Notes under the pieces: model-generated
What the model saw: only the letters and a program-made list of their open reading frames with translations
Told to the model about the DNA's origin: nothing
Databases searched by the model: none
In this document: one piece after another, positions 15,766-21,991 of the stretch
Position numbering within the stretch: position 1 is the stretch's first letter
Layout of the letters: every line of letters starts with the position of its first letter
Source: PWPS01 sp964573145
GTDB taxonomy: Bacteria; Patescibacteriota; Minisyncoccia; Minisyncoccales; PWPS01
NCBI GenBank assembly: GCA_964573145.1
Contig: CAZNIM010000005.1
Location: forward strand, 1 to 31,705
DNA length: 31,705 bases
Direction: 5' to 3'
Program-made: the position numbers and the translations under genes

Positions 15766-16341
15766 TTAATCGGGATCCGGCTCGGTGTAGGTGATTGAGC
15801 ATTCGTACTGAAGCTGTCCTCCCGACCAGTGCCAATCTATATCCCAATCCATAAAAGAGCTGATCAGAATCGATATTATAATCCAGGAAAAATAGGCTAA
15901 AAAGAGACCGATTGCCGAATAAAGTATCGCTCTCGTCGCTCTTTGGACGCTTTTCGGATCATTTCCTTTTGTCATAAAAAGAAGTCCGGCAAAAACGATG
16001 ACAATCAGCGCCAAAGAAGGGATAAGACTTACCAAAACGAAGGAAATGACATTGGAAAAGACTATGAAAAGATGACATAAATGACAAGGAATGTAAACCT
16101 CATCGCCTTCACAGCCAAAATTACCTTCAAGGCCGGTCTTCGGATCGCTTCCATCGGCTGTCAAGCATCTCCCACAAGGGACCATCCCTTCATATTGTAT
16201 CGTATGGACCGTTCCCTCACCCACCTCCTGTCCGTCCAATAAAAAGTGAACCTCATACGTTCTGTAATTATCTCCGCTCACCCCTAAAAAAGGAGTAAGA
16301 GCAAATGAGATTATTAGAAAAAAAAGAATTAATCTTTTCAT
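15766..16341 (-). CDS. VirB2/TrbC-like pilin-type membrane protein
   Basis: This 191-residue protein has a signal peptide (MKRLILFFLIISFALTPFL), an extracellular loop with two cysteine motifs (PCGRC and PCHLCHLF), two membrane helices and a short tail. The helices (ISFVLVSLIPSLALIVIVF and AILYSAIGLFLAYFSWIII) are joined by a basic loop GNDPKSVQRATR. This layout, with PC..CHLF before the first helix and the A..GL..A.(W) second helix, is typical of pilin-like conjugal transfer proteins common in Patescibacteria. It may form a type IV secretion pilus or channel subunit. ATG 16341 is chosen because TATAAT (16354-16349) lies 7 bases upstream; ATG 16350 overlaps that hexamer, and anything further upstream runs into tRNA-Arg. 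Two tRNA genes flank it on the same strand. Confidence 0.75.
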   Translation of the reverse strand: MKRLILFFLIISFALTPFLGVSGDNYRTYEVHFLLDGQEVGEGTVHTIQYEGMVPCGRCLTADGSDPKTGLEGNFGCEGDEVYIPCHLCHLFIVFSNVISFVLVSLIPSLALIVIVFAGLLFMTKGNDPKSVQRATRAILYSAIGLFLAYFSWIIISILISSFMDWDIDWHWSGGQLQYECSITYTEPDPD

Positions 16342-16348
16342 CGAAATC

Positions 16349-16354
16349 ATTATA
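16349..16354 (-). promoter_or_regulatory. -10 element of the pilin-like gene
   Basis: TATAAT on the minus strand (16354-16349) stands 7 bases before ATG 16341. The best -35 at 17 bases is a weak TTTATT (16377-16372). A leaderless mRNA starting at 16341 is the likely result. Confidence 0.4.
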
Positions 16355-16386
16355 AAACAAAACGAGCTTAAAATAAAGAATAATTG

Positions 16387-16460
16387 TACCCCCGGAAGGA
16401 TTCGAACCCTCAACCTTCCGGTCCGAAGCCGGACGCTCTATCCGGTTGAGCTACGGGGGC
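16387..16460 (-). tRNA. tRNA-Arg (anticodon TCG)
   Basis: The acceptor stem is GCCCCCG / CGGGGGT and the anticodon stem TCCGG / CCGGA. Loop CTTCGGA gives anticodon TCG. The T loop is TTCGAAT, the discriminator is A, and CCA is not encoded. Confidence 0.95.
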
Positions 16461-16472
16461 TTTAAAAATTTT

Positions 16473-16515
16473 AAACTTGTTTATTCTATCTAAAATGATT
16501 GAAAAAAACAAGTTT
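16473..16515. repeat. Perfect 10-bp inverted repeat between divergent promoters
   Basis: AAACTTGTTT (16473-16482) and AAACAAGTTT (16506-16515) are exact inverted copies 23 bases apart. The right arm covers the -35 of the tRNA-Arg promoter and part of the cca spacer. The left arm covers the predicted tRNA-Arg transcription start. An operator is possible. Confidence 0.6.
16483..16511 (-). promoter_or_regulatory. Promoter of tRNA-Arg
   Basis: On the minus strand TTGTTT (16511-16506), a 17-base spacer and TAGAAT (16488-16483) point toward the tRNA 5' end at 16460. It occupies nearly the same DNA as the cca promoter. Confidence 0.5.
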
Positions 16516-16527
16516 TTAAGGTAGAAT
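16499..16527 (+). promoter_or_regulatory. Promoter of cca
   Basis: TTGAAA (16499-16504), a 17-base spacer and TAGAAT (16522-16527) end 9 bases before the cca ATG. The transcript would have a leader of about 0-3 bases. Confidence 0.6.
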
Positions 16528-16536
16528 GAAAGAGTT

Positions 16537-17988
16537 ATGAAAATACCGAAAGAAATAAAAGAGATAGGTAAAAAGCTGGAAAAAGCCGGATATGAAGGCT
16601 ATCTGGTCGGGGGATCGGTTCGAGATGCTCTTTTGAAAAAAAAGCCGAAAGACTGGGACGTGGCAACCGATGCCGAGCCGAAAAAGATTACCGAAATTTT
16701 TAAAAACAGTTACAGTGATAACGATTTCGGAACGGTAACCGTTTTAACCGGAAGCGAAGATCCGACACTTAAAGAGGTGGAAATTACCCCCTACAGGACG
16801 GAGGAAGACTATCGGGATCGTCGGCATCCGGAAAAGATCAGCTGGGCGAAAAAGATCGAAGACGATCTATCAAGAAGAGATTTTACGGTTAATGCAATAG
16901 CGATTGAAATTTCAACCGAAAAGACCAAAGACCCCTTTTCCGGCAAAGACGATTTGGAGAAGGAGATAATCAGAGCGGTCGGCGATCCGGAAGAGAGGTT
17001 TTCCGAAGATGCTTTAAGACTGATAAGAGCGGTTAGATTCGCTACCGTTTTGGAGTTTAAAATTGAAGAGAAAACCAAACGGGCTCTGAAAAAGAAAGCC
17101 GATCTACTTGAAGAGATATCAATGGAGAGAATAAGAGATGAGTTTTTGAAGATAATGATGGATAAAAATGCAGCAACCGGAGTGGAAGCTTTAAGAAGAG
17201 TCGGTTTTTTAAAATATATAATTCCCGAATTGGAAGAAGGGTACGGAATAGATCAAAACAAGCATCATATCTACGATTGTTATGAGCACTCGATTTTATC
17301 TTTAAAATACGCCGCCGAAGAGGGGTACAATATGCACGTTAGAATGGCCGCTCTGCTTCATGATATAGCCAAGCCGGAAGTAAAAGAGGGAGAGGGAGAA
17401 GAGGCGACTTTTTACAACCATGAAGTGGTCGGAGCTCGACAAGCGGACAAGATTTTAAAAAGATTAAAATTTTCCAACAAAGACAGGAAAAAGATAGTTA
17501 AATTGGTCAGATATCACCTTTTTTACTATAACGTGGGAGAAGTTTCCGAATCGTCAGTACGTAGACTGGTGAGAAATGTCGGCAAGGAGAATATTGATGA
17601 TTTAATAAAAGTTAGAAAGGCGGATCGAATCGGGTCCGGAGTTCCCAAAGCGGAGCCTTACAAACTCAGGCATCTGCAATACGTAATCGAAAAGGTTTCT
17701 CGAGATCCGATATCGACGGAGATGCTGGAAGTCGACGGGAAAGACGTTATGGAGATAGCGGAAATCGATCCCGGTCCGGAAGTCGGTTTCATTTTAACCG
17801 TTTTACTGGGAGAAGTTCTTTCCGATCCGAAAAAAAATAAGGCCGAAGAATTGGAAAAGAGAATTAAAGAGTTGGCTCAAATGGACCGTAAAAAACTTAA
17901 AGAGCTCGCCGAAGCGAGCCGTAAAAGTATTGAAAATGTAGAGACCAAAAGAGACGAGATGACCAAAAAAAAGTATTGGGTCAGCTAA
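16537..17988 (+). CDS. cca: CCA-adding tRNA nucleotidyltransferase with HD domain
   Basis: The 483-residue protein is a class II CCA enzyme or poly(A) polymerase. The polymerase head has GGSVRD (25-30), the metal-binding pair D39 and D41 in KDWDVATD, and RRDFTVNAI in the flexible loop/B motif. A tRNA-binding neck follows, then an HD phosphohydrolase domain near residue 275 (AALLHDIAKP) with a later histidine in RYHLFYY. CCA enzymes build and repair the 3' CCA of tRNA from CTP and ATP. Four of the five tRNA genes here lack an encoded CCA, so this enzyme should be essential. A pure poly(A) polymerase cannot be excluded from sequence alone. The gene is divergent from tRNA-Arg and ends one base before a convergent 51-codon gene. 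Confidence 0.93.
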   Translation: MKIPKEIKEIGKKLEKAGYEGYLVGGSVRDALLKKKPKDWDVATDAEPKKITEIFKNSYSDNDFGTVTVLTGSEDPTLKEVEITPYRTEEDYRDRRHPEKISWAKKIEDDLSRRDFTVNAIAIEISTEKTKDPFSGKDDLEKEIIRAVGDPEERFSEDALRLIRAVRFATVLEFKIEEKTKRALKKKADLLEEISMERIRDEFLKIMMDKNAATGVEALRRVGFLKYIIPELEEGYGIDQNKHHIYDCYEHSILSLKYAAEEGYNMHVRMAALLHDIAKPEVKEGEGEEATFYNHEVVGARQADKILKRLKFSNKDRKKIVKLVRYHLFYYNVGEVSESSVRRLVRNVGKENIDDLIKVRKADRIGSGVPKAEPYKLRHLQYVIEKVSRDPISTEMLEVDGKDVMEIAEIDPGPEVGFILTVLLGEVLSDPKKNKAEELEKRIKELAQMDRKKLKELAEASRKSIENVETKRDEMTKKKYWVS

Positions 17989-17989
17989 T

Positions 17990-18145
17990 CTACATCGGGA
18001 ACTCTTGATCGATAATTTCTTCTTGCTCTTGCTCTTGATTGAATTCTTGCTCATCCGGTTCGAAAGGTCGAAAGACCCAGCTCAAAACCAAGATAACGAT
18101 GGAAGCGAGAAGAAGTATTAACAGTTTTTTAGTTCTGTTTGGCAT
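17990..18145 (-). CDS. Small 51-residue single-pass membrane protein
   Basis: An ATG at 18145 opens a 51-codon frame. It starts with basic residues (MPNRTKK), then one hydrophobic helix (LLILLLASIVILVLSWVF), then a Gln/Glu-rich acidic tail (QEFNQEQEQEEIIDQEFPM). I do not recognise it. Support for a real gene comes from its own upstream promoter (TTGAAA, 17 bases, TACACT), the clean signal-anchor layout and an end one base from the cca stop. The topology suggests an acidic tail outside the cell, or a short lipid-anchored regulator. Function is unknown. Confidence 0.6.
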   Translation of the reverse strand: MPNRTKKLLILLLASIVILVLSWVFRPFEPDEQEFNQEQEQEEIIDQEFPM

Positions 18146-18155
18146 TTTTGCGAAT

Positions 18156-18184
18156 TTGGTTTAGGATTACTATGAGTGTAAAAT
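18156..18184 (+). promoter_or_regulatory. Promoter of tRNA-Pro(CGG)
   Basis: TTGGTT (18156-18161), a 17-base spacer and TAAAAT (18179-18184) lie 20 bases before the tRNA 5' end. It overlaps the divergent promoter of the 51-codon gene. Confidence 0.5.
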
Positions 18185-18203
18185 ATATTTAATTTTTTTT
18201 CAA
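18175..18203 (-). promoter_or_regulatory. Promoter of the 51-codon membrane protein gene
   Basis: On the minus strand TTGAAA (18203-18198), a 17-base spacer and TACACT (18180-18175) precede the ATG at 18145. The -10 shares two bases with the -10 of the tRNA-Pro promoter. Confidence 0.4.
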
Positions 18204-18204
18204 C

Positions 18205-18277
18205 CGGGCCGTGGTGTAACGGCTAACATGCACGATTCGGGTTCGTGTGATTCCGGGTTCGAATCCCGGCGGCCCGA
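18205..18277 (+). tRNA. tRNA-Pro (anticodon CGG)
   Basis: The acceptor stem CGGGCCG / CGGCCCG has the C1-G72 pair typical of bacterial tRNA-Pro. Anticodon stem CACGA / TCGTG encloses loop TTCGGGT (anticodon CGG). The T arm is CCGGG-TTCGAAT-CCCGG and the discriminator is A. CCA is not encoded. Confidence 0.95.
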
Positions 18278-18288
18278 CACTTTATCGA

Positions 18289-18317
18289 TTGACATAATTT
18301 ATTTTTCGTTTTATTAT
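18289..18317 (+). promoter_or_regulatory. Promoter of nusA-clpP
   Basis: A consensus TTGACA (18289-18294), a 17-base spacer and TATTAT (18312-18317) lie just after tRNA-Pro. Transcription should start near 18324, giving a leader of about 65 bases. Confidence 0.7.
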
Positions 18318-18345
18318 TAAAGCGATGGTAGTTGATTGTAAGTTG

Positions 18346-18370
18346 TCCGCGTAAAGGCGGATTCTTTTTA
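18346..18370 (+). terminator. Terminator-like hairpin (possible attenuator) in the nusA leader
   Basis: TCCGC (18346-18350) pairs with GCGGA (18357-18361) around GTAAAG, followed by TTCTTTTTA. It lies between the nusA promoter and the nusA start, so it could stop transcription early. The stem is only 5 pairs. Confidence 0.45.
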
Positions 18371-18388
18371 AAAAATAAGACAAAAAAT

Positions 18389-19669
18389 ATGGACTTAAAA
18401 GCATTTGCTTCGGCGATATCACAAATTGCAGCGGAAAAAGAGATCCCCGAAGATAAGATTTTGGACATAGTGGAGCAAGCGATTGCCACCGCCTACAAAA
18501 AAGAATACGGTGAGAAGGGAGATTTGATTGAAGCCGACTTTAACCCCAAGACCGGTGAAGTTAAGTTTTGGGAAGTGAAAAAAGTTGTTGACGAGGATAT
18601 GATTTTAACCGATGAAGAGTTGGAAATGCTTAAAAAAGGAGAGATGGAAGATGCCGGTGACAAGGTTAGATTCAACCCCAAAAGACATATAATGGTTGAA
18701 GATGCACCGGACTCCGAAGTGGGAGACGAACTGAAAGAGCTTTTGGAAACGAAAGAAGACTTCGGAAGAATTGCGGCCCAAACGGCAAAGCAGGTAGTTC
18801 TTCAAAAAGTGAAAGAAACGGAGAGAAATCTTACTTATGAAGAATACAAAGAGAAAGAAGGAGACGTTATTTCCGGTGTGATTCAAAGAGTGGAAGGACG
18901 TAAAATTTTGGTTGACATAGGAAAAATTTTGGGAGTTTTAACAAGAGAAGAGCAGATTCCGGGAGAGTACTACAAAACGGGACAAAGGTACAAGATGTAC
19001 GTTTTGAAAGTTGAAAAGAGCTCCAAAGGTCCGACCGTTTATCTTTCAAGAAGCTTTCCCAAACTGGTTTCCAAGTTGTTTGAATTGGAAGTTCCGGAGA
19101 TATCGACCGGCGTCGTAGAGATTAAAGCGATCGCCAGGGAGGCAGGGTCAAGAAGTAAGGTGGCGGTTCACTCGGAAGAAGAAGGAGTCGATCCGGTCGG
19201 AACGGCCGTAGGACAAAGAGGAACCAGAGTCGGGGCGGTGATATCCGAACTGGGAGGAGAAAAGATAGATATAATAGAATGGAATGAAGATGAAAAGAAC
19301 TTTATAGCCAACGCACTGTCACCGGCCAACGTTCATCAAGTTGAGATTACGGAAGAAAAGAAAGCGATTGCCACCGTTTCCGATGACGAGCTTTCACTGG
19401 CTATCGGAAAAGACGGGCAAAATGTCCGATTGGCGGCCAATCTAACCGGATGGAAGATAGATGTCAAATCATTGGGGAAAAGCGATGAAGACGAAGAGAA
19501 AGAGACGGAAAGTGATGAGAGCGATGAGGAGGAGAAGAATGAACAAGAAAAAAGAGAAACGGAAAGTGATAAAGAGGAACTGAATCAAGAAGAAGAGAAG
19601 AAAGATGAAGAGAAGAAAGACGAAGAGACGGAAGAAGGTGAAGATAAAGAAGATATAAAGGGAGAGTAG
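18389..19669 (+). CDS. nusA: Transcription termination/antitermination factor NusA
   Basis: From ATG 18389 the protein has 426 residues. It starts with the NusA N-terminal domain (MDLKAFASAISQIAAEKEIP, with EQAIATAYKKEYG). An S1 domain follows (GDVISGVIQRVEGRKILVDIG), then two KH domains (VDPVGTAVGQRGTRVGAVIS and LSLAIGKDGQNVRLAANLTG). A ~60-residue Glu/Lys/Asp tail replaces any acidic-repeat or other C-terminal domain. NusA binds RNA polymerase and controls pausing, termination and antitermination. The frame can be extended upstream to 18332, but those codons lie across the leader hairpin and do not resemble NusA. The start context is A-rich (AAAAAATATG) without a Shine-Dalgarno. clpP follows after 23 bases. 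Confidence 0.95.
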   Translation: MDLKAFASAISQIAAEKEIPEDKILDIVEQAIATAYKKEYGEKGDLIEADFNPKTGEVKFWEVKKVVDEDMILTDEELEMLKKGEMEDAGDKVRFNPKRHIMVEDAPDSEVGDELKELLETKEDFGRIAAQTAKQVVLQKVKETERNLTYEEYKEKEGDVISGVIQRVEGRKILVDIGKILGVLTREEQIPGEYYKTGQRYKMYVLKVEKSSKGPTVYLSRSFPKLVSKLFELEVPEISTGVVEIKAIAREAGSRSKVAVHSEEEGVDPVGTAVGQRGTRVGAVISELGGEKIDIIEWNEDEKNFIANALSPANVHQVEITEEKKAIATVSDDELSLAIGKDGQNVRLAANLTGWKIDVKSLGKSDEDEEKETESDESDEEEKNEQEKRETESDKEELNQEEEKKDEEKKDEETEEGEDKEDIKGE

Positions 19670-19692
19670 TAAAAAATGAAACAAACAAAAAT

Positions 19693-20283
19693 ATGAATTT
19701 AATACCGACGGTAATAGAAAAAAGCCCTCAAGGAGAGAGAGCTTACGATATCTATTCCAGACTGCTCAAAGAGAGAATCATCTTTTTGGGTGGACCGGTA
19801 AACGATAGCGTTGCCAACGTAATCATAGCTCAACTTCTCTTCTTGTCTCATCAAAACAGCGAAAAGGATATTCAGCTTTACATCAACAGTCCGGGAGGAT
19901 CGGTGACCGCCGGAATGGCGATTTATGACACCATGGAGTATGTTGAACCGGACGTATCGACGGTTTGTGTGGGGATAGCGGCTTCGATGGGAGCGGTGCT
20001 TCTTTCGGCCGGAGAAAAAGGAAAGAGGTTCGGTCTGCCCAATTCGGAAGTGATGCTTCATCAAGTAATGGGAGGAGTAGAAGGAGAAGCGGCCAAGATA
20101 GAGATTGCCGCCGATCATATATTGAAGATAAGAAAAAAGCTGAATAAGATTTTAGCCGACAATACGGGACAGCCACTGAAAAAGATTAAAAAGGATACCG
20201 ACAGAGATTTTTATATGAGTGCGGAAGAAGCGAAAGAATACGGGTTGATAGATAAGGTGATCTCCGAATCGAAAGAGGCATAA
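19693..20283 (+). CDS. clpP: ATP-dependent Clp protease proteolytic subunit
   Basis: The 196-residue protein is a canonical ClpP. It has MNLIPTVIEKSPQGERAYDI at the start, then INSPGGSVTAGMAIYDTM. The nucleophile is S98 in GIAASMGAV and the histidine is H123 in MLHQV. The catalytic Asp lies in DTDRDFYMS (around D172). ClpP forms a double heptamer that degrades proteins fed by a Clp ATPase; no clpX or clpC is in this window. The gene follows nusA with a short gap and no promoter, so it probably shares the nusA transcript, and a strong terminator follows. Start context AAAAATATG. Confidence 0.97.
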   Translation: MNLIPTVIEKSPQGERAYDIYSRLLKERIIFLGGPVNDSVANVIIAQLLFLSHQNSEKDIQLYINSPGGSVTAGMAIYDTMEYVEPDVSTVCVGIAASMGAVLLSAGEKGKRFGLPNSEVMLHQVMGGVEGEAAKIEIAADHILKIRKKLNKILADNTGQPLKKIKKDTDRDFYMSAEEAKEYGLIDKVISESKEA

Positions 20284-20298
20284 CTCTAATATTAAGTT

Positions 20299-20326
20299 AA
20301 AAATCGCTCTTACGGGAGCGGTTTTT
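20299..20326 (+). terminator. Rho-independent terminator after clpP
   Basis: Stem CGCTC / GAGCG around a short loop is flanked by AAAAAT on the left and GTTTTT on the right. It ends the nusA-clpP unit just before the rny promoter. Confidence 0.8.
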
Positions 20327-20329
20327 AAA

Positions 20330-20358
20330 TTGACATTGACGGTATCGTCTGATATATT
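20330..20358 (+). promoter_or_regulatory. Promoter of rny
   Basis: TTGACA (20330-20335), a 17-base spacer and TATATT (20353-20358) follow the clpP terminator directly. The leader to ATG 20438 is about 70 bases, and no hairpin was recognised in it. A second TATAAT at 20373-20378 lacks a good -35. Confidence 0.65.
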
Positions 20359-20437
20359 TTCAGTAGAAGTCAGTATAATTTAGCCTTAATTTGGTATTAA
20401 TCGGAAATGATTAGCAAAGTGCCAAAAATAATAAAAT

Positions 20438-21964
20438 ATGGAAATCTTAATCATTGTGGTAGGAGTGGTTTCCTTGATGGTCGGATCCGTCTTGGGATAT
20501 CATGCCCGCCAGAAAGTAGCAAAAAGAGACTATGAAGCAATAGAGACGAAGGTTCAAAACAGAATGAACGCCGCCAGAGAAAGAAGCAGGCAGATGGTCG
20601 AACAAGCGAGAGAAAAGGCGGAAAAACTTCTCGAAGAGGCAAGAAAAGAAGCTGAAGAAAAGAGTGAAAAGTTGAGAAAAAAAGAGAAGTTTCTACTCAA
20701 AAGAGAAAACAACATAGACGAAAAGATAGCCGATTTTGAAGAAAGAGAACAACATTTCGAGAAGAGAATCGAAAAGCTTCAGCAAGTGAAAAAGAGAATT
20801 GAAGAACTTCACGAGGAAGCGGAAACCGAGCTTAAAAGAATAGCCGGCCTCGATGAAGAAGAGGCAAAAGAAGAGATAATGAAGAGAGTGGAAAGAGAGA
20901 TGGAGACCGATCTGATGAAAAGAATTCACAAGTTGGAGATGCAAGGAAAAGAGAGGTACGAAAGAAAAGCCAAAGAGATTTTGGCAACCGTAATTCAAAA
21001 ATACAGCGCTTCTCAAGCTCAAGATTTGACGACTACCAACGTTTCTCTTCCCGACGACGATATAAAGGGAAGAATAATCGGAAAAGAAGGAAGAAATATA
21101 AAAACATTGGAAAAACTAACCGGAGTGGAGGTTATCGTCGACGACACCCCAGAAACCGTTTTAATTTCAAGCTTTGATCCGATCAGAAGACAGATCGCCA
21201 AAACCGCTTTGGAAAAATTGATTTTCGACGGCAGAATACAGCCGGCTCGAATTGAAGAGATGGTTGAAAAAGCGGAGCAAGAAGTCTCCGATCAAATCAA
21301 GAGAGCCGGAGAACAAGCCGTATACGACGCCGGAATAGTCGAGCTCGACCCGAAAGTGGTTAATCTGCTGGGTCGGCTTTATTATCGAACCAGTTACGGT
21401 CAAAACGTTCTTCTTCACGCCAAGGAAGTAAGCTATCTCGCCGAAGCTTTAGCCAACGAGATAGGCGCCGATGCTTTCGTCTGTAAAAAGGCGGGACTTT
21501 TGCATGATATAGGTAAAGCGTTGGATCATAAAGTGGAAGGGTCGCATGTAGAAATCGGAATAAGAGTTCTTGAGAAATTCGGAGTAAGCAAGGAAGTTAT
21601 TGACGCTATGAAGTCTCATCACGAAGACTACGACTACGAGACTTTGGAGGCGGTAATCGTCCAAACTGCCGATGCGATATCGGGAGCACGGCCCGGAGCC
21701 AGAAAAGATACTCTGGAAAATTATTTGAAAAGATTGAAAGAATTGGAGAAAGTGGCCGGTGGATTTTCGGGAATCGACAGAGTTTATGCGGTTCAGGCCG
21801 GACGGGAAGTGAGAGTTTTCGTCAAACCGGAGGAGATTAATGATTTGGAGGCTAAAAAGTTATCCAGAGATATTGCTCACAAGATTGAAAAAGAGCTTAA
21901 TTATCCCGGAGAGATAAAGGTTAACGTAATAAGAGAAAAAAGAGTAATAGAGTACGCTAAGTAA
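20438..21964 (+). CDS. rny: Ribonuclease Y
   Basis: The 508-residue protein has the complete RNase Y layout. An N-terminal membrane anchor (MEILIIVVGVVSLMVGSVLG) is followed by a long Glu/Lys coiled coil to about residue 190. A KH domain (GRIIGKEGRNIKTLEKLTGV) and an HD domain with KAGLLHDIGKALDH and a later HHEDYDYE complete it. RNase Y is a membrane-bound endoribonuclease that starts mRNA decay and scaffolds decay partners, among them PNPase in Bacillus. Its own promoter follows the clpP terminator. The cbiM-like gene begins 27 bases after the stop with no terminator, so read-through into the transporter genes is likely. Confidence 0.97.
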   Translation: MEILIIVVGVVSLMVGSVLGYHARQKVAKRDYEAIETKVQNRMNAARERSRQMVEQAREKAEKLLEEARKEAEEKSEKLRKKEKFLLKRENNIDEKIADFEEREQHFEKRIEKLQQVKKRIEELHEEAETELKRIAGLDEEEAKEEIMKRVEREMETDLMKRIHKLEMQGKERYERKAKEILATVIQKYSASQAQDLTTTNVSLPDDDIKGRIIGKEGRNIKTLEKLTGVEVIVDDTPETVLISSFDPIRRQIAKTALEKLIFDGRIQPARIEEMVEKAEQEVSDQIKRAGEQAVYDAGIVELDPKVVNLLGRLYYRTSYGQNVLLHAKEVSYLAEALANEIGADAFVCKKAGLLHDIGKALDHKVEGSHVEIGIRVLEKFGVSKEVIDAMKSHHEDYDYETLEAVIVQTADAISGARPGARKDTLENYLKRLKELEKVAGGFSGIDRVYAVQAGREVRVFVKPEEINDLEAKKLSRDIAHKIEKELNYPGEIKVNVIREKRVIEYAK

Positions 21965-21991
21965 GTAATTATAAGCTTAAGATAAAAAAAT

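Noticed and set aside
15766..16413. Longer pilin-like frame starting at 16413
   Set aside because: Its first codons lie inside tRNA-Arg, and a -10 hexamer points to a start at 16341.
18332..18388. Upstream extension of nusA
   Set aside because: The codons cross the leader hairpin and do not match NusA; ATG 18389 gives the family start.
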